This document shows, one piece after another, positions 36,015-44,808 of a stretch of 64,000 nt of DNA. A model generated the notes under the pieces. It searched no databases, was not told the origin of the DNA, and saw only the letters and a list, made by a program, of their open reading frames with translations. Numbering within the stretch: the stretch's first letter is position 1; each line of letters begins with the position of its first letter. The DNA is from Vibrio tubiashii. Its GTDB lineage: Bacteria > Pseudomonadota > Gammaproteobacteria > Enterobacterales > Vibrionaceae. A program made the translations under genes and the position numbers. The DNA is taken from positions 992,001 through 1,056,000 of the forward strand of contig NZ_CP117030.1 in NCBI RefSeq assembly GCF_028551255.1, given 5' to 3'.

Positions 36015-36533
36015 TTACTCTCGGCACAGACTCAGTTGGTACAACAGTAAGTCTACTGTATCACTCAACGTATCTTGAACTTTGACGTAGGTAAAACCAA
36101 GTTTAGATAGTAGAGCTCGACTTCCCTTATTGTCAGAAGTGGTAATCGCGACCAAATCTTCAATTTTATTGTTTTCACACGCGTAGTTGATGACCGCCTT
36201 TCCTGCTTCATACCCGAAGCCTTTGCCGTATGAGCTTGGCATAAACCCATAACCGATGTCGTAAGCGTCAAGTTCGGGCCTTTTGATTAAGCCACATACC
36301 CCAATCTTTTCACCACTCTCTGTGACTTCCACTAGCAATAGACAAACACCAAACTCTCTATGCATGCCCAGTATTTTTTCTTCAATGTACACTCTGGCGT
36401 CGCTTTCACTGCGGATGTTCTTGTCACCAATAAACTGCAAGAAGTCTTCGCTGTTGTAGAGTTCATGAATAAATGGGGCATCGTTAAGCTCAACCATTCT
36501 CAGCGTCAAACGCTCAGATTGCAGTGCACGCAT
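36015..36533 (-). CDS. GNAT-family N-acetyltransferase (RimJ/RimL type)
   Basis: A 172-aa acetyltransferase. Typical features are the opening ERLTLRMVELNDAPFIHELYN, the beta-4 strand with VCGLIKRPELDAYDIGYGFMPSSYGKGFGYEAGKAVINYA (acetyl-CoA loop), and the terminal TTSDNKGSRALLSKLGFTYV. Substrate unknown. It precedes ygbA by 2 bp on the same strand and is divergent from the DUF4174 gene. Confidence 0.85.
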   Translation of the reverse strand: MRALQSERLTLRMVELNDAPFIHELYNSEDFLQFIGDKNIRSESDARVYIEEKILGMHREFGVCLLLVEVTESGEKIGVCGLIKRPELDAYDIGYGFMPSSYGKGFGYEAGKAVINYACENNKIEDLVAITTSDNKGSRALLSKLGFTYVKVQDTLSDTVDLLLYQLSLCRE

Positions 36534-36643
36534 GGCAAAATTTCCGTCTATTTTTGTCCGAGGCTTGAGCTTACCACCTACAATTAACGTAGAACATGTG
36601 TAACAAGCACATTTTTATAGGCCATCATCGGAGGATTGTCGTT

Positions 36644-37081
36644 ATGCGTGCTGCACTGCTATTCACCATTGCGCTACTCAACTCAACCATGAGCTGGGCC
36701 TACCCTTCTTATTCCGCTGAATGGTCACACCGCAGCGTGATCTACTTTGCCCCTACCAATGACGAGCACGTAAAACAGTTTCTGTTGGAAACACTGATTA
36801 ACGAATGTGAGCTTCAAGACAGAGACCTTATCACTCTAGTGGTCACTGAAGACGGCTTTAGTATGCCTAAATGGGTTAAGCATGAGTTTAACCTCAAGGC
36901 ATTGTTCAATATGTATGATGTTAAGCCTGGCTCTCACACCGCAGTGTTAATCGGTAAAGATGGTGGAGAAAAGCTACGTTGGGGAAAACAAACAGACTGG
37001 GAGCATGTGAAACAAACCATCGACGTAATGCCGATGCGACGCTATGAAATGGCGCAGAAAGTCAGCCCTTGTTCTGCATGA
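36644..37081 (+). CDS. Secreted DUF4174 family protein
   Basis: A 145-aa protein with an N-terminal signal peptide (MRAALLFTIALLNSTMSWA) and a thioredoxin-like DUF4174 domain (SVIYFAPTNDEH, then GSHTAVLIGKDGGEKLRWGKQTDWEHVKQTIDVMPMRRYEM). No CXXC is present; the only other cysteines are Cys56 and the terminal Cys, so a redox role is unlikely. GGAGGA at 36630-36635 fixes the ATG at 36644. Function unknown. Confidence 0.8.
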   Translation: MRAALLFTIALLNSTMSWAYPSYSAEWSHRSVIYFAPTNDEHVKQFLLETLINECELQDRDLITLVVTEDGFSMPKWVKHEFNLKALFNMYDVKPGSHTAVLIGKDGGEKLRWGKQTDWEHVKQTIDVMPMRRYEMAQKVSPCSA

Positions 37082-37258
37082 AAAAGACTCTCTCCGCAAC
37101 CTCTTATTCTAAAACCTTACGGTTTAATTATGAAAATTAATTAACAGAATATAAAATTTGACACAATTTGTTACGCCACATAAGATTCACGCCCTCAATA
37201 GGTGCTTATATAAAATTACAATCGCACTGATCACACATTCATAACTAAGATGTAAATA

Positions 37259-37921
37259 ATGAATTTTAAACTCTCTATTGCTGCTCTTGCACTTCTAAGC
37301 GGCTCTTTCGCCGTGTCTGCACAAAACAACTGGTATGTTGGTTTTGATGCTCATTCAAGTAAACTAGACCTAGACTCTGAAGTTTCAGCATTCTCGACAA
37401 TTAGCTCGGGCGCGAAGAACGCCGATGATAGCGGCGCAGGTCTTTCAATCATGCTTGGACGTAAGGTGAACGAATGGCTGGCTATCGAAGCAAACTTAAG
37501 CCACGATTACATCGACCTTCTAGACTATTCAAATTATTACGATATTGGCGGCGGTGCTCAAGGTTACGAATACCAGCTCCATGACGCTAGAATCTATTCG
37601 TTCGATCTTGGAGCTAAGATGAGCTATGCCACAGGCTTCGATCTGAACTTATACGCGAAACCCGGGATTGGATACACGCGTACGGAACTAGAACTGAATG
37701 GTGGCTCATCACATCCAGACATCAAAGGCGACAAAGATGTGACCAACAATAAAGTTCATTTCAACCTAGAACTCGGTGCTGAATACTTTTTCACAGACTC
37801 TTTTTCAGCCAACCTTGCTTACGAGCGTAAGTTTAATGCCGTCGATTTTTCAATCGAAGGATACAAATTTGGAGATATGGACCAAGACCGTATTAAAGGT
37901 GGCGTTCGCTACTACTTCTAA
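37259..37921 (+). CDS. Outer-membrane beta-barrel protein (OmpA-barrel-like)
   Basis: A 220-aa predicted outer-membrane protein. The signal peptide ends at VSA before QNNWYVGFD. The body alternates hydrophobic and polar residues as in an eight-stranded barrel, with strands ending in aromatic residues, and the protein terminates in GGVRYYF with the C-terminal Phe needed by the BAM machine. It lacks an OmpA peptidoglycan domain. A strong promoter-like AT-rich spacer of 177 bp precedes it. Specific function unknown. Confidence 0.8.
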   Translation: MNFKLSIAALALLSGSFAVSAQNNWYVGFDAHSSKLDLDSEVSAFSTISSGAKNADDSGAGLSIMLGRKVNEWLAIEANLSHDYIDLLDYSNYYDIGGGAQGYEYQLHDARIYSFDLGAKMSYATGFDLNLYAKPGIGYTRTELELNGGSSHPDIKGDKDVTNNKVHFNLELGAEYFFTDSFSANLAYERKFNAVDFSIEGYKFGDMDQDRIKGGVRYYF

Positions 37922-37944
37922 CGCCTAAAATTGTTGATTGCACG

Positions 37945-37973
37945 GATAGACCTCGAAATTAGTGAGGTCTATC
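37945..37973 (+). terminator. Hairpin after the outer-membrane protein gene
   Basis: A perfect 10-bp stem (37945-37954 with 37964-37973) lies 24 bp after the stop codon. The tail is not T-rich, so it may be a 3'-end stabiliser rather than a full terminator. Confidence 0.5.
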
Positions 37974-37997
37974 TAGGCGCGCTCAAATTTCAGATAC

Positions 37998-38020
37998 AAA
38001 AAAACCAGCCTAAGCTGGTT
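37998..38020 (-). terminator. Terminator of tRNA cluster 1
   Basis: Stem AACCAGC/GCTGGTT (38003-38009 with 38014-38020), followed on the minus strand by a run of T. Confidence 0.85.
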
Positions 38021-38037
38021 ACTTTCTCTTAAGAGAA

Positions 38038-38111
38038 TGGAGGCGCGTCCCGGAGTCGAACCGAGGTCCACGGATTTGCAATCCGCTGCATAGCCACTCT
38101 GCCAACGCGCC
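38038..38111 (-). tRNA. tRNA-Cys(GCA), copy 1
   Basis: A 74-nt cloverleaf with encoded CCA. The acceptor stem GGCGCGT pairs with the 3' ACGCGCC, the anticodon loop reads ATTGCAA (anticodon GCA), and the T-arm contains GGTTCGACTCC. Identical to the copies at 51267-51340 and 54986-55059. Confidence 0.95.
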
Positions 38112-38156
38112 TCAAATTGTGCTTTTTACCTAACTGGCTTTAGCCAGAAAAGTAGA

Positions 38157-38243
38157 TGGTGCCCCGGGCCGGACTTGAACCGGCACAGCGCGAACGCCGA
38201 GGGATTTTAAATCCCTTGTGTCTACCAATTCCACCACCAGGGC
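38157..38243 (-). tRNA. tRNA-Leu(TAA), copy 1
   Basis: An 87-nt class II tRNA with a long variable arm and encoded CCA. The anticodon stem-loop GGGATTTAAAATCCC gives anticodon TAA, and the T-arm contains GGTTCAAGTCC. It lies upstream of tRNA-Cys in the same transcript and is identical to the copy at 51387-51473. Confidence 0.95.
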
Positions 38244-38302
38244 AACGCTAAAAGCGATGGTACACCATCATTCCCACAAACAATGTCGCGAGAACGAGGT
38301 GT

Positions 38303-38330
38303 ACTTTAACGGAATAAATTTTCCGGTCAA
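38303..38330 (-). promoter_or_regulatory. Promoter of tRNA cluster 1
   Basis: On the minus strand TTGACC (38325-38330) and TAAAGT (38303-38308) are 16 bp apart. The same boxes and spacing occur before cluster 2, although the spacer sequences differ, which supports a functional sigma-70 promoter. Confidence 0.7.
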
Positions 38331-38425
38331 TCAATTAATTTCTATTTTTGTTCAAATGGTTAAAAAGAACACCGCATCGACCAACATACCGTCAATACGG
38401 CGGTTTTATCAGCGCGATGGTTCTA

Positions 38426-38755
38426 TTAAAGTGATAATGTTACAACGCCCTGCTCTACTTCTACCGGGTAAACCGTTAATTTTATTGTTGGCTCTTCCAC
38501 ACACACGCCAGTAATGAGATTGAAGTGCTGCTTGTAAAGTGGAGAAGCAACACATAATTCACCATTAATATCCCCGACTATCCCTCGGCAAAGCACATAG
38601 GCTTTACCAATTGGATCCCAGTTCTGGATAGCGAAAACACCTTGATTGGGAATGTAGAACACTGCAACTTGTTCACCGTCTATCAGAGCGCCTCGACCTT
38701 GGTAAGGTGAAAGATCCGATAGTCTGCATATTTCTAGTTTCTCAGTGACTTCCAT
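38426..38755 (-). CDS. nirD: NirD, small subunit of NADH-dependent nitrite reductase
   Basis: A 109-aa Rieske-fold protein that completes assimilatory nitrite reductase. Typical NirD segments are VAVFYIPNQGVFAIQNWDPIGKAYVLCRGIVGD and SPLYKQHFNLITGVC; the [2Fe-2S] ligands of true Rieske proteins are not conserved, as usual in NirD. Its ATG overlaps the nirB stop (TAATG), so translation is coupled. It is the last gene of the nrtABD-nirBD unit; no strong terminator is visible before the tRNA cluster downstream. Confidence 0.9.
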   Translation of the reverse strand: MEVTEKLEICRLSDLSPYQGRGALIDGEQVAVFYIPNQGVFAIQNWDPIGKAYVLCRGIVGDINGELCVASPLYKQHFNLITGVCVEEPTIKLTVYPVEVEQGVVTLSL

Positions 38756-41238
38756 TAGACTTCCTCCTTCACTGGAATGCGTTGCCCGCGTACTCTTTGA
38801 TAAGGAAGAACTTGGCTAGCTTCTTCTGCATTAATAAACGGTTTGAACTTAACCAGTTTGTCACTGTTTTCGAGCGTGCTCTTCCATTCACATTGGTAGG
38901 TATCAACAACATGTTGCATCTGAGCTTCAAGCGAATCAGCAATACTCAGTGAGTCTTCAATCACCACTTGTTTTAAGTAGTCTAAGCCACCTTCTAGATT
39001 TTCCATCCATACCGAGGTTCTTTGTAAACGATCCGCCGTTCGAACGTAGAACATCAAGACACGATCAATTAACGCGACCAGTTCTGCTTTAGACAGGTCA
39101 GAGGCAATTAGGTCAGCATGTCTTGGCCTCATGCCTCCGTTACCACACACATAAAGATTCCAGCCGTTCTCAGTGGCGATGACGCCAATATCTTTACTTT
39201 GTGCTTCAGCACATTCACGGGTACACCCGGATACTGCGAACTTGATTTTGTGCGGTGCGCGCAGCCCCTTGTAACGATTTTCCAATTCGATTGCTAAGCC
39301 AACCGAGTCATCGACGCCATAGCGACACCAAGTCGAACCAACGCAGGATTTAACCGTTCTGAGTGACTTACCATACGCGTGGCCGGTTTCAAATCCCGCA
39401 TCAATTAGCGCTTGCCAGATATCCGGTAGCTGTTCGACTTGCGCACCAAACAAATCAACACGCTGACCACCCGTTATCTTGGTGTATAGGTCATACTTCT
39501 TCGCCACTTCACCTAATGCGATCAACTTGTCGGGCGTGATTTCTCCCCCCGCCACTCTAGGAACAACCGAGTAAGAACCATCTTTTTGCAGGTTTGCCAT
39601 AAAGGCATCGTTAGAATCTTGCAGCGAGCTGTGCTGGGGCTCCATGATGTGCTCATTCCATAACGAAGCAAACACTGATGCAGCGGTGGGTTTACAAAGA
39701 TCGCAGCCGTGACCTTTACCGTGCTTCTCTATCAATGTATCAAAGTCTTTAATCTCTTCGACTTGGCAAATATGGAATAGCTCTTGGCGCGACAACTCAA
39801 AATGCTCACAGATATGATTGTTCACTTCGACACCCATCGCAGTCAGCTGAGCATCTAAGACACTTTTCACCATGTTGCTACAACCGCCACAACCTGTGCC
39901 TGCCTTGGTTTCAGCCTTGAGGGTGTCAAGATCATGAGCGCCAGCTTGTATTGCATTAACCAGATCACCTTTACTCACGTTGTGACACGAACAAATAATA
40001 GCGGTATCTGCCATTTCGCCATTAAGCATTCCCGTATCAAAAAGTAGGTTTGCCGCATGGTCAGGAAGGGTCGTTTCATTTAAATAGCATTGCAGTAAAG
40101 CGTCATAGTCTGAGTTATCCCCAACAAGAATGGCGCCTAGTAGCTTGGTTCCGCTCTCATCAACCACGAGTTTTTTATACACACCAGCAACCGCATCTTG
40201 CAGTACCATCTCCTGCGCGCCATCCGTCGCTTTATGCGCATCACCAATCGAAGCGACATCGACACCGAGTAGCTTCAACTTGGTGCTCATATCTGCACCG
40301 GTGAAGCCTGCGTTTTCACGACCAACGAGCTTATCGGCTACAACGCGAGCCATGGTATAACCCGGAGCCACCAATCCAAATATCTTCTCTTGCCAAAGCG
40401 CACATTCTCCAATAGCAAAAATGCTCTCATCACTGGTTCGGCATTGATCATCAATGACAATGCCGCCGCGCTCACCAATATTGATACCCGCCTGCCTAGC
40501 CAGTGCGTCTTGCGGTCTAATACCAGCTGAGAAGACAATGACGTCTACTTCGAGAGGGTCTGCGTCTTTAAACACCATCCGATGTTTTGCGCCTTCACCA
40601 TCACAGATTTTTTCAGTTGCTGTGGAGGTATGAACCGTTAGACCTAGCTCTTCGATCTTCTCTTTCAGAACTAAGCCCGCACCATCATCAAGTTGAACAG
40701 GCATCAAACGCGGCGCGAATTCCACGACGTGAGTTTCCACCCCCAGCAGTTTCAAGGCGTTTGCAGCTTCTAAGCCGAGTAATCCACCACCAATGACAGC
40801 ACCGGTTTTCGCGCCCTGACACGCTGTTTTTATTTCAGAAAGATCATCTAACGTTCGGTAAACGAAAATACTGTCTCTATCGTGACCTTCAATAAGCGGC
40901 ACGAATGGATAAGAACCTGTTGCGAGCACGAGCTGATCGTATCCAATGACACTGTCCTCATCTAAAACTAAGCGCTTATTGTCCCGTTCGATTTTGGTTA
41001 CTTGGCTACCTAGCATTAGCTCGATGCCATGTTTGCTGTACCACTCTTCACTGCTTAACATCAGATCTTGATGGCTGTTACCAGAGAAAAGCGATGAGAG
41101 TTGAACTCGGTCATAGGCGATAAAACGCTCTTCACCAATCACCGTAATACGCATTTCAAGGTGAGCACCTCGTTCAACAAGCTGAGCAACAAGGTGATGC
41201 CCAACCATACCGTTACCGACGATTACTACATGTTCCAT
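38755..41238 (-). CDS. nirB: NirB, large subunit of NADH-dependent nitrite reductase
   Basis: Cytoplasmic siroheme enzyme of 827 aa that reduces nitrite to ammonium with NADH. Domains in order: an FAD/NAD(P)H oxidoreductase (1-400; GNGMVGHHL, GGGLLGLEAANAL, FAIGECA), a BFD-type [2Fe-2S] region (415-540; CSCHNVSKGDL and CGGC), a ferredoxin-like half-domain (about 555-620), and the siroheme/[4Fe-4S] domain (about 630-760), whose ligands appear as CVGSTWC and CTREC. It lies 12 bp downstream of the transporter ATPase gene. Confidence 0.93.
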   Translation of the reverse strand: MEHVVIVGNGMVGHHLVAQLVERGAHLEMRITVIGEERFIAYDRVQLSSLFSGNSHQDLMLSSEEWYSKHGIELMLGSQVTKIERDNKRLVLDEDSVIGYDQLVLATGSYPFVPLIEGHDRDSIFVYRTLDDLSEIKTACQGAKTGAVIGGGLLGLEAANALKLLGVETHVVEFAPRLMPVQLDDGAGLVLKEKIEELGLTVHTSTATEKICDGEGAKHRMVFKDADPLEVDVIVFSAGIRPQDALARQAGINIGERGGIVIDDQCRTSDESIFAIGECALWQEKIFGLVAPGYTMARVVADKLVGRENAGFTGADMSTKLKLLGVDVASIGDAHKATDGAQEMVLQDAVAGVYKKLVVDESGTKLLGAILVGDNSDYDALLQCYLNETTLPDHAANLLFDTGMLNGEMADTAIICSCHNVSKGDLVNAIQAGAHDLDTLKAETKAGTGCGGCSNMVKSVLDAQLTAMGVEVNNHICEHFELSRQELFHICQVEEIKDFDTLIEKHGKGHGCDLCKPTAASVFASLWNEHIMEPQHSSLQDSNDAFMANLQKDGSYSVVPRVAGGEITPDKLIALGEVAKKYDLYTKITGGQRVDLFGAQVEQLPDIWQALIDAGFETGHAYGKSLRTVKSCVGSTWCRYGVDDSVGLAIELENRYKGLRAPHKIKFAVSGCTRECAEAQSKDIGVIATENGWNLYVCGNGGMRPRHADLIASDLSKAELVALIDRVLMFYVRTADRLQRTSVWMENLEGGLDYLKQVVIEDSLSIADSLEAQMQHVVDTYQCEWKSTLENSDKLVKFKPFINAEEASQVLPYQRVRGQRIPVKEEV

Positions 41239-41250
41239 TGTCTGACTCCT

Positions 41251-42123
41251 TTATGCCGTCTTAGCGGGTACTTCGAGCTCTTTCTGCTCGGTACTTTTAG
41301 GTTGAGTACTGGGTTTAGACTGCTTTTCATACAAGAAACGCAGCACTGACTGACGGTATTTCTGATACTGCGGGTCATCGGCAAGCGCAACACGGTTACG
41401 TGGGCGGGGCAAATCAATCTCCAACACCTCGCCAATGGTTGCAGCAGGGCCATTAGTCATCATCACAATCTTGTCTGAAAGCAGTACCGCTTCATCCACA
41501 TCATGGGTAATCATAATGACGGTATTGTTCAGCTCGGCTTGGATTTTCATCAGAGAGTCTTGCAGATGAGCGCGTGTTAGTGCATCAAGCGCGCCAAAGG
41601 GTTCATCCATCAAAAGGACTTTTGGTTGAAGGGCAAGCGCGCGGGCAATACCGACTCGCTGCTTCATACCACCAGAGATTTCATCAGGCTTTTTATCCGC
41701 AGCGTGAGACATTTGAATCAAGTCGAGATAATGTTCGACCTGCTCTTTGATCCACTGTTTAGAGCTTTGTTCAGAAGTGGTGGTTTGAGACAACTGGCTT
41801 TGTGCAATCTGCTTTACTGCCAGCTCTACATTTTGATAAACCGTTAACCAAGGCAACAACGAATGATTCTGAAACACGACAGCGCGCTCTGGCCCTGGCC
41901 CACTGACCTCACGGCCATCAACAATCACTCCGCCATCCGTAGGCAGGTGAAGACCCGCCACTAGATTAAGTACTGTCGATTTTCCGCAACCTGAGTGTCC
42001 AATCAGCGAAATAAACTCGCCTTTATTAATCTGAAGATTGACGTTTTTTAGGGCGATAAATTCGCCATTCGGAGTTGGGAATCTCATCCCCAACTGAGTT
42101 AAATCGAGTAGTGCTTTAGACAT
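41251..42123 (-). CDS. nrtD: Nitrate ABC importer, ATP-binding protein (NrtD/NasD type)
   Basis: A 290-aa ATPase. Walker A GHSGCGKST (about 43-51), signature ISGGMKQRVGIARAL and Walker B LLMDEPFGALD are intact. These, with the early QNHSLLPWLTVYQNV Q-loop, place it in the nitrate/sulfonate/taurine group. The short C-terminal extension (QSKPSTQPKSTEQKELEVPAK) is unlike the solute-binding extension of cyanobacterial NrtC. It is encoded 12 bp after the permease and 12 bp before nirB. Confidence 0.9.
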   Translation of the reverse strand: MSKALLDLTQLGMRFPTPNGEFIALKNVNLQINKGEFISLIGHSGCGKSTVLNLVAGLHLPTDGGVIVDGREVSGPGPERAVVFQNHSLLPWLTVYQNVELAVKQIAQSQLSQTTTSEQSSKQWIKEQVEHYLDLIQMSHAADKKPDEISGGMKQRVGIARALALQPKVLLMDEPFGALDALTRAHLQDSLMKIQAELNNTVIMITHDVDEAVLLSDKIVMMTNGPAATIGEVLEIDLPRPRNRVALADDPQYQKYRQSVLRFLYEKQSKPSTQPKSTEQKELEVPAKTA

Positions 42124-42135
42124 AGGAAACTCCTT

Positions 42136-43104
42136 TTATCGCAATGCCTGTTGCTTATTCCAAGACAACCACTTCTGTAGTTGCAACATGCCTCGGTCTA
42201 GCAGTAAACCAATGAAACCAATCGTGATGACTGCCACCATAATGCGCCCCAATGAAGCCGAGCTGCCATTCTGGAATTCATCCCAAACAAACTTTCCTAG
42301 TCCCGGGTTTTGCGCCAACATCTCTGCGGCAATGAGTACCATCCATGCGATACCGAGCGATAAGCGCAATCCGGTAAAGATCATCGGAATCGCGGACGGA
42401 AGCACGATGACTCTGATATGTTGCCACCAAGATAACTGCAGCACTTTGCTGACGTTGATAAGATCTTTATCCACGCTAGTGACGCCAACGGCCGTGTTAA
42501 TCAGCGTTGGCCACAAACTACACAGGGCAACTGTCAGCAACGAGTTAACAAAAGATTTAGCGAACATTGGGTCATCACTGACATAAGTTGCGCTCACCAC
42601 CATGGTGACTATCGGTAGCCACGCCAGTGGAGAGACTGGCTTAAGCAACTGAATAATGGGGTTAAATGCCTGATAAACACCTTGGTTTAAGCCAAGGACA
42701 ATACCTAGTGGTATAGCAATCAACGTGGCCAATAAAAATCCACTGGCGACCGTTATTAGGCTAGTCACTATTTGATCAAAGAATGTGGGCTTCCCCGTGT
42801 AAGGTCTAATCTTGACCTTAGCATCAGGATTTTTTGCTAGCTTTGCAGCATTACGTTTTTCTTGTCGCTCGATAAAGGCGACTTCTTTTTTTCTTTCATC
42901 CCAGTGCTCTACCACTAAGTTGCTGAATTGCTGGTAGGTTTGAGCCGGGCCCGGAAGTGTTCCTAGTGAAGTTTCTACCTGACGTGCACTGAAATGCCAC
43001 ATCATCAAGAACATCAAGATTCCAATCACAGGTAACAAAAAAGCTTTGCTCTTGTTCGCCACCAACTGCTTACTCGGAATAAGTGAGATTACATTGCTCG
43101 ACAT
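42136..43104 (-). CDS. nrtB: Nitrate ABC importer, permease (NrtB type)
   Basis: A 322-aa inner-membrane permease. One N-terminal helix (about 22-40) is followed by a charged cytoplasmic or periplasmic segment (60-105, many Lys/Glu), then the BPD_transp_1 core with PVSPLAWLPI and the EAA-like loop INVSKVLQLSWWQHIRVIVLPSAIP. Nitrate specificity is inferred from its place between nrtA, nrtD and nirBD. Confidence 0.9.
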   Translation of the reverse strand: MSSNVISLIPSKQLVANKSKAFLLPVIGILMFLMMWHFSARQVETSLGTLPGPAQTYQQFSNLVVEHWDERKKEVAFIERQEKRNAAKLAKNPDAKVKIRPYTGKPTFFDQIVTSLITVASGFLLATLIAIPLGIVLGLNQGVYQAFNPIIQLLKPVSPLAWLPIVTMVVSATYVSDDPMFAKSFVNSLLTVALCSLWPTLINTAVGVTSVDKDLINVSKVLQLSWWQHIRVIVLPSAIPMIFTGLRLSLGIAWMVLIAAEMLAQNPGLGKFVWDEFQNGSSASLGRIMVAVITIGFIGLLLDRGMLQLQKWLSWNKQQALR

Positions 43105-43167
43105 AACAACTCCTATACATCCTTGTTATTGTTTTGTTGGAGGGGACTCGCCCCTCCTCCATTTGTT

Positions 43168-44541
43168 TTAAACTTTGTCTTTGCCTTTAAGACCGATTGA
43201 GAACTTCTCTAGATACGCGTTAGGCGAACGGCCGTCGTAGACGATGTTGTCGATAAAATGTGTTTGTGGAGCGCGGAAACCATCTTCGGTGGCAAAATCT
43301 GGGAAGTCTTTGCTTGTGAGTACCCCGTCTTCAATCAGCGCTTGTGCAGCTTGCTGGTAGATATCTGGGCGATAAACCTCTTTCGCGACATCCATATACC
43401 AATCATCAGATTTTTCTTCAGGAATTTGTCCCCAGCGACGCATTTGGGTCAGATACCAAATCGCATCACTGTAATAAGGGTAAGTGGCGTTGTGACGGAA
43501 GAATACGTTGAAGTCTGGCACCTCTCGGACATTGCCTTTTTCGTACTCAAAAGTCCCTGTCATCGAGTTCGCTATCACTTCGAAATCTGCGCCAACATAT
43601 TCGCTTTTTGCTAACAGTTTGACTGCTTCAACTCGGTTGGCGTTGTTGTTCTCGTCCAACCAATGAGCAGCTCGGATAAGCGCTTTCACCACACGAATGT
43701 GCGTATTGGGGTATTTTTCTGCCCACGATTTGGAGACACCAAACACTTTTTCTGGGTTGTTTTTCCAGATCTCATAGTCAGTCACAACCGGCGCGCCAAT
43801 ACCTTTAAATACTGCCTGTTGATTCCAAGGTTCACCAACGCAGTAACCTTCTATCGTTCCCGCTTCCATCGTCGCAGGCATTTGTGGTGGTGGAGTTACA
43901 CTAAGCAGCACGTCTGCGTTGAGTTGCCCACTGTTATCACCTGACTTGGGCGCGTAGTAACCTGGGTGTATACCACCCGCAGCAAGCCAATAACGCAGTT
44001 CATAATTGTGAGTAGAGACAGGAAACACCATTCCCATGTTGAACGGTTTACCTTCATCAAGATAACTCTCGACAACAGGTTTAAGTGCGTCTGCCTTAAT
44101 TGGGTGAACTAACTTTCCATCTGCCTCGGTCGGAATATTGGGTTTCATCTGCTGCCATGTTTTGTTTGAAACCGTAATCGCATTACCGTTGAGATCCATA
44201 CTGAATGCGGTAATCACTTCCGCTTGGGTGCCAATGCCAATTGTCGCGCCTAACGGTTGACCTGACAGCATGTGGGCACCATCAAGCTCACCGTCAATCA
44301 CTCTATCGAGCAAGACTTTCCAGTTCGCTTGCGCTTCTAACGTGACGTACAAGCCTTCGTCTTCAAAATAGCCTTTCTCATAGGCAACAGCGAGTGGCGC
44401 CATATCGGTAAGTTTGATAAAGCCAAATTTAAGGTCTTCGAGTTCTGGCTCACCCAGCTCGGCTAAGGTGCTAGGTACATAAAAGGTGGTGGTTAACGCT
44501 GCACCCACCAACGTACGTTTGATTGCTGACTTCCATTTCAT
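43168..44541 (-). CDS. nrtA: Nitrate-binding periplasmic protein (NrtA type)
   Basis: A 457-aa member of the NrtA/CmpA family. An N-terminal signal peptide (to about residue 27, STLA) has no lipobox, unlike cyanobacterial NrtA lipoproteins. Family motifs: [58 protein letters not shown], and [13 protein letters not shown]. It is the first gene of the nrtABD-nirBD unit. A UUCG-capped terminator ends about 15 bp before the start codon, so expression depends on antitermination. The signal peptide argues that this is the transport receptor and not the cytoplasmic sensor NasS. Confidence 0.9.
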   Translation of the reverse strand: MKWKSAIKRTLVGAALTTTFYVPSTLAELGEPELEDLKFGFIKLTDMAPLAVAYEKGYFEDEGLYVTLEAQANWKVLLDRVIDGELDGAHMLSGQPLGATIGIGTQAEVITAFSMDLNGNAITVSNKTWQQMKPNIPTEADGKLVHPIKADALKPVVESYLDEGKPFNMGMVFPVSTHNYELRYWLAAGGIHPGYYAPKSGDNSGQLNADVLLSVTPPPQMPATMEAGTIEGYCVGEPWNQQAVFKGIGAPVVTDYEIWKNNPEKVFGVSKSWAEKYPNTHIRVVKALIRAAHWLDENNNANRVEAVKLLAKSEYVGADFEVIANSMTGTFEYEKGNVREVPDFNVFFRHNATYPYYSDAIWYLTQMRRWGQIPEEKSDDWYMDVAKEVYRPDIYQQAAQALIEDGVLTSKDFPDFATEDGFRAPQTHFIDNIVYDGRSPNAYLEKFSIGLKGKDKV

Positions 44542-44555
44542 AACTTTTCTCCAAT

Positions 44556-44659
44556 AAAAAAGGCGCTACGCCTCCGAAGAGTCGTAGCGCCATTGCATCC
44601 TTGTCGATTACCGCCGTTGATAATGTAAGGTTACGATTGAACAGATTGTTTCTAATCTA
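44556..44659 (-). promoter_or_regulatory. Attenuator leader of nrtA with candidate ANTAR-binding hairpins
   Basis: Read on the minus strand: hairpin P1 (44642-44659) has a 6-bp stem and hexaloop AGAAAC. Hairpin P2 (44607-44624) has a 6-bp stem and hexaloop AACGGC, with A at loop position 1 and G at position 4. A terminator (44562-44570 with 44583-44591, inner CTC-TTCG-GAG) is followed by TTTTTTATT just before the nrtA ribosome-binding site. Two hexaloop hairpins before a terminator are the known target of ANTAR antiterminators such as NasT/NasR. P1 deviates at loop position 4, and P2 does not overlap the terminator stem. Confidence 0.65.
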
Positions 44660-44808
44660 AGTATTCCAAGTTGCGTGCCAACTTATTTAACACTTTATAT
44701 TCAAATACTTATCCTTTTCCCTTTTCAATATTGCCTTTACCTTGCTTAGTAATAGTGCACTTCGCACCAATGCGGAATTTTTCTTATAACCCCAAAGTGG
44801 TAGTTGGG

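Larger units (their letters stand above)
37998..38313. repeat. tRNA cluster repeat, copy 1
   Basis: This segment (terminator, tRNA-Cys, spacer, tRNA-Leu, promoter) is repeated almost base for base at 51227-51546 in the same orientation. The differences lie mainly in the inter-tRNA spacer and between tRNA-Leu and the promoter. The two copies enclose the nitrate assimilation locus. Confidence 0.9.

Noticed and set aside
38218..38514. 98-codon plus-strand open frame over the tRNA-Leu and nirD ends
   Set aside because: It overlaps a tRNA gene and the 3' end of nirD on the other strand; it is an antisense shadow.
43168..44541. This gene as NasS (cytoplasmic nitrate sensor)
   Set aside because: A clear N-terminal signal peptide and placement first in a transporter operon point to NrtA.
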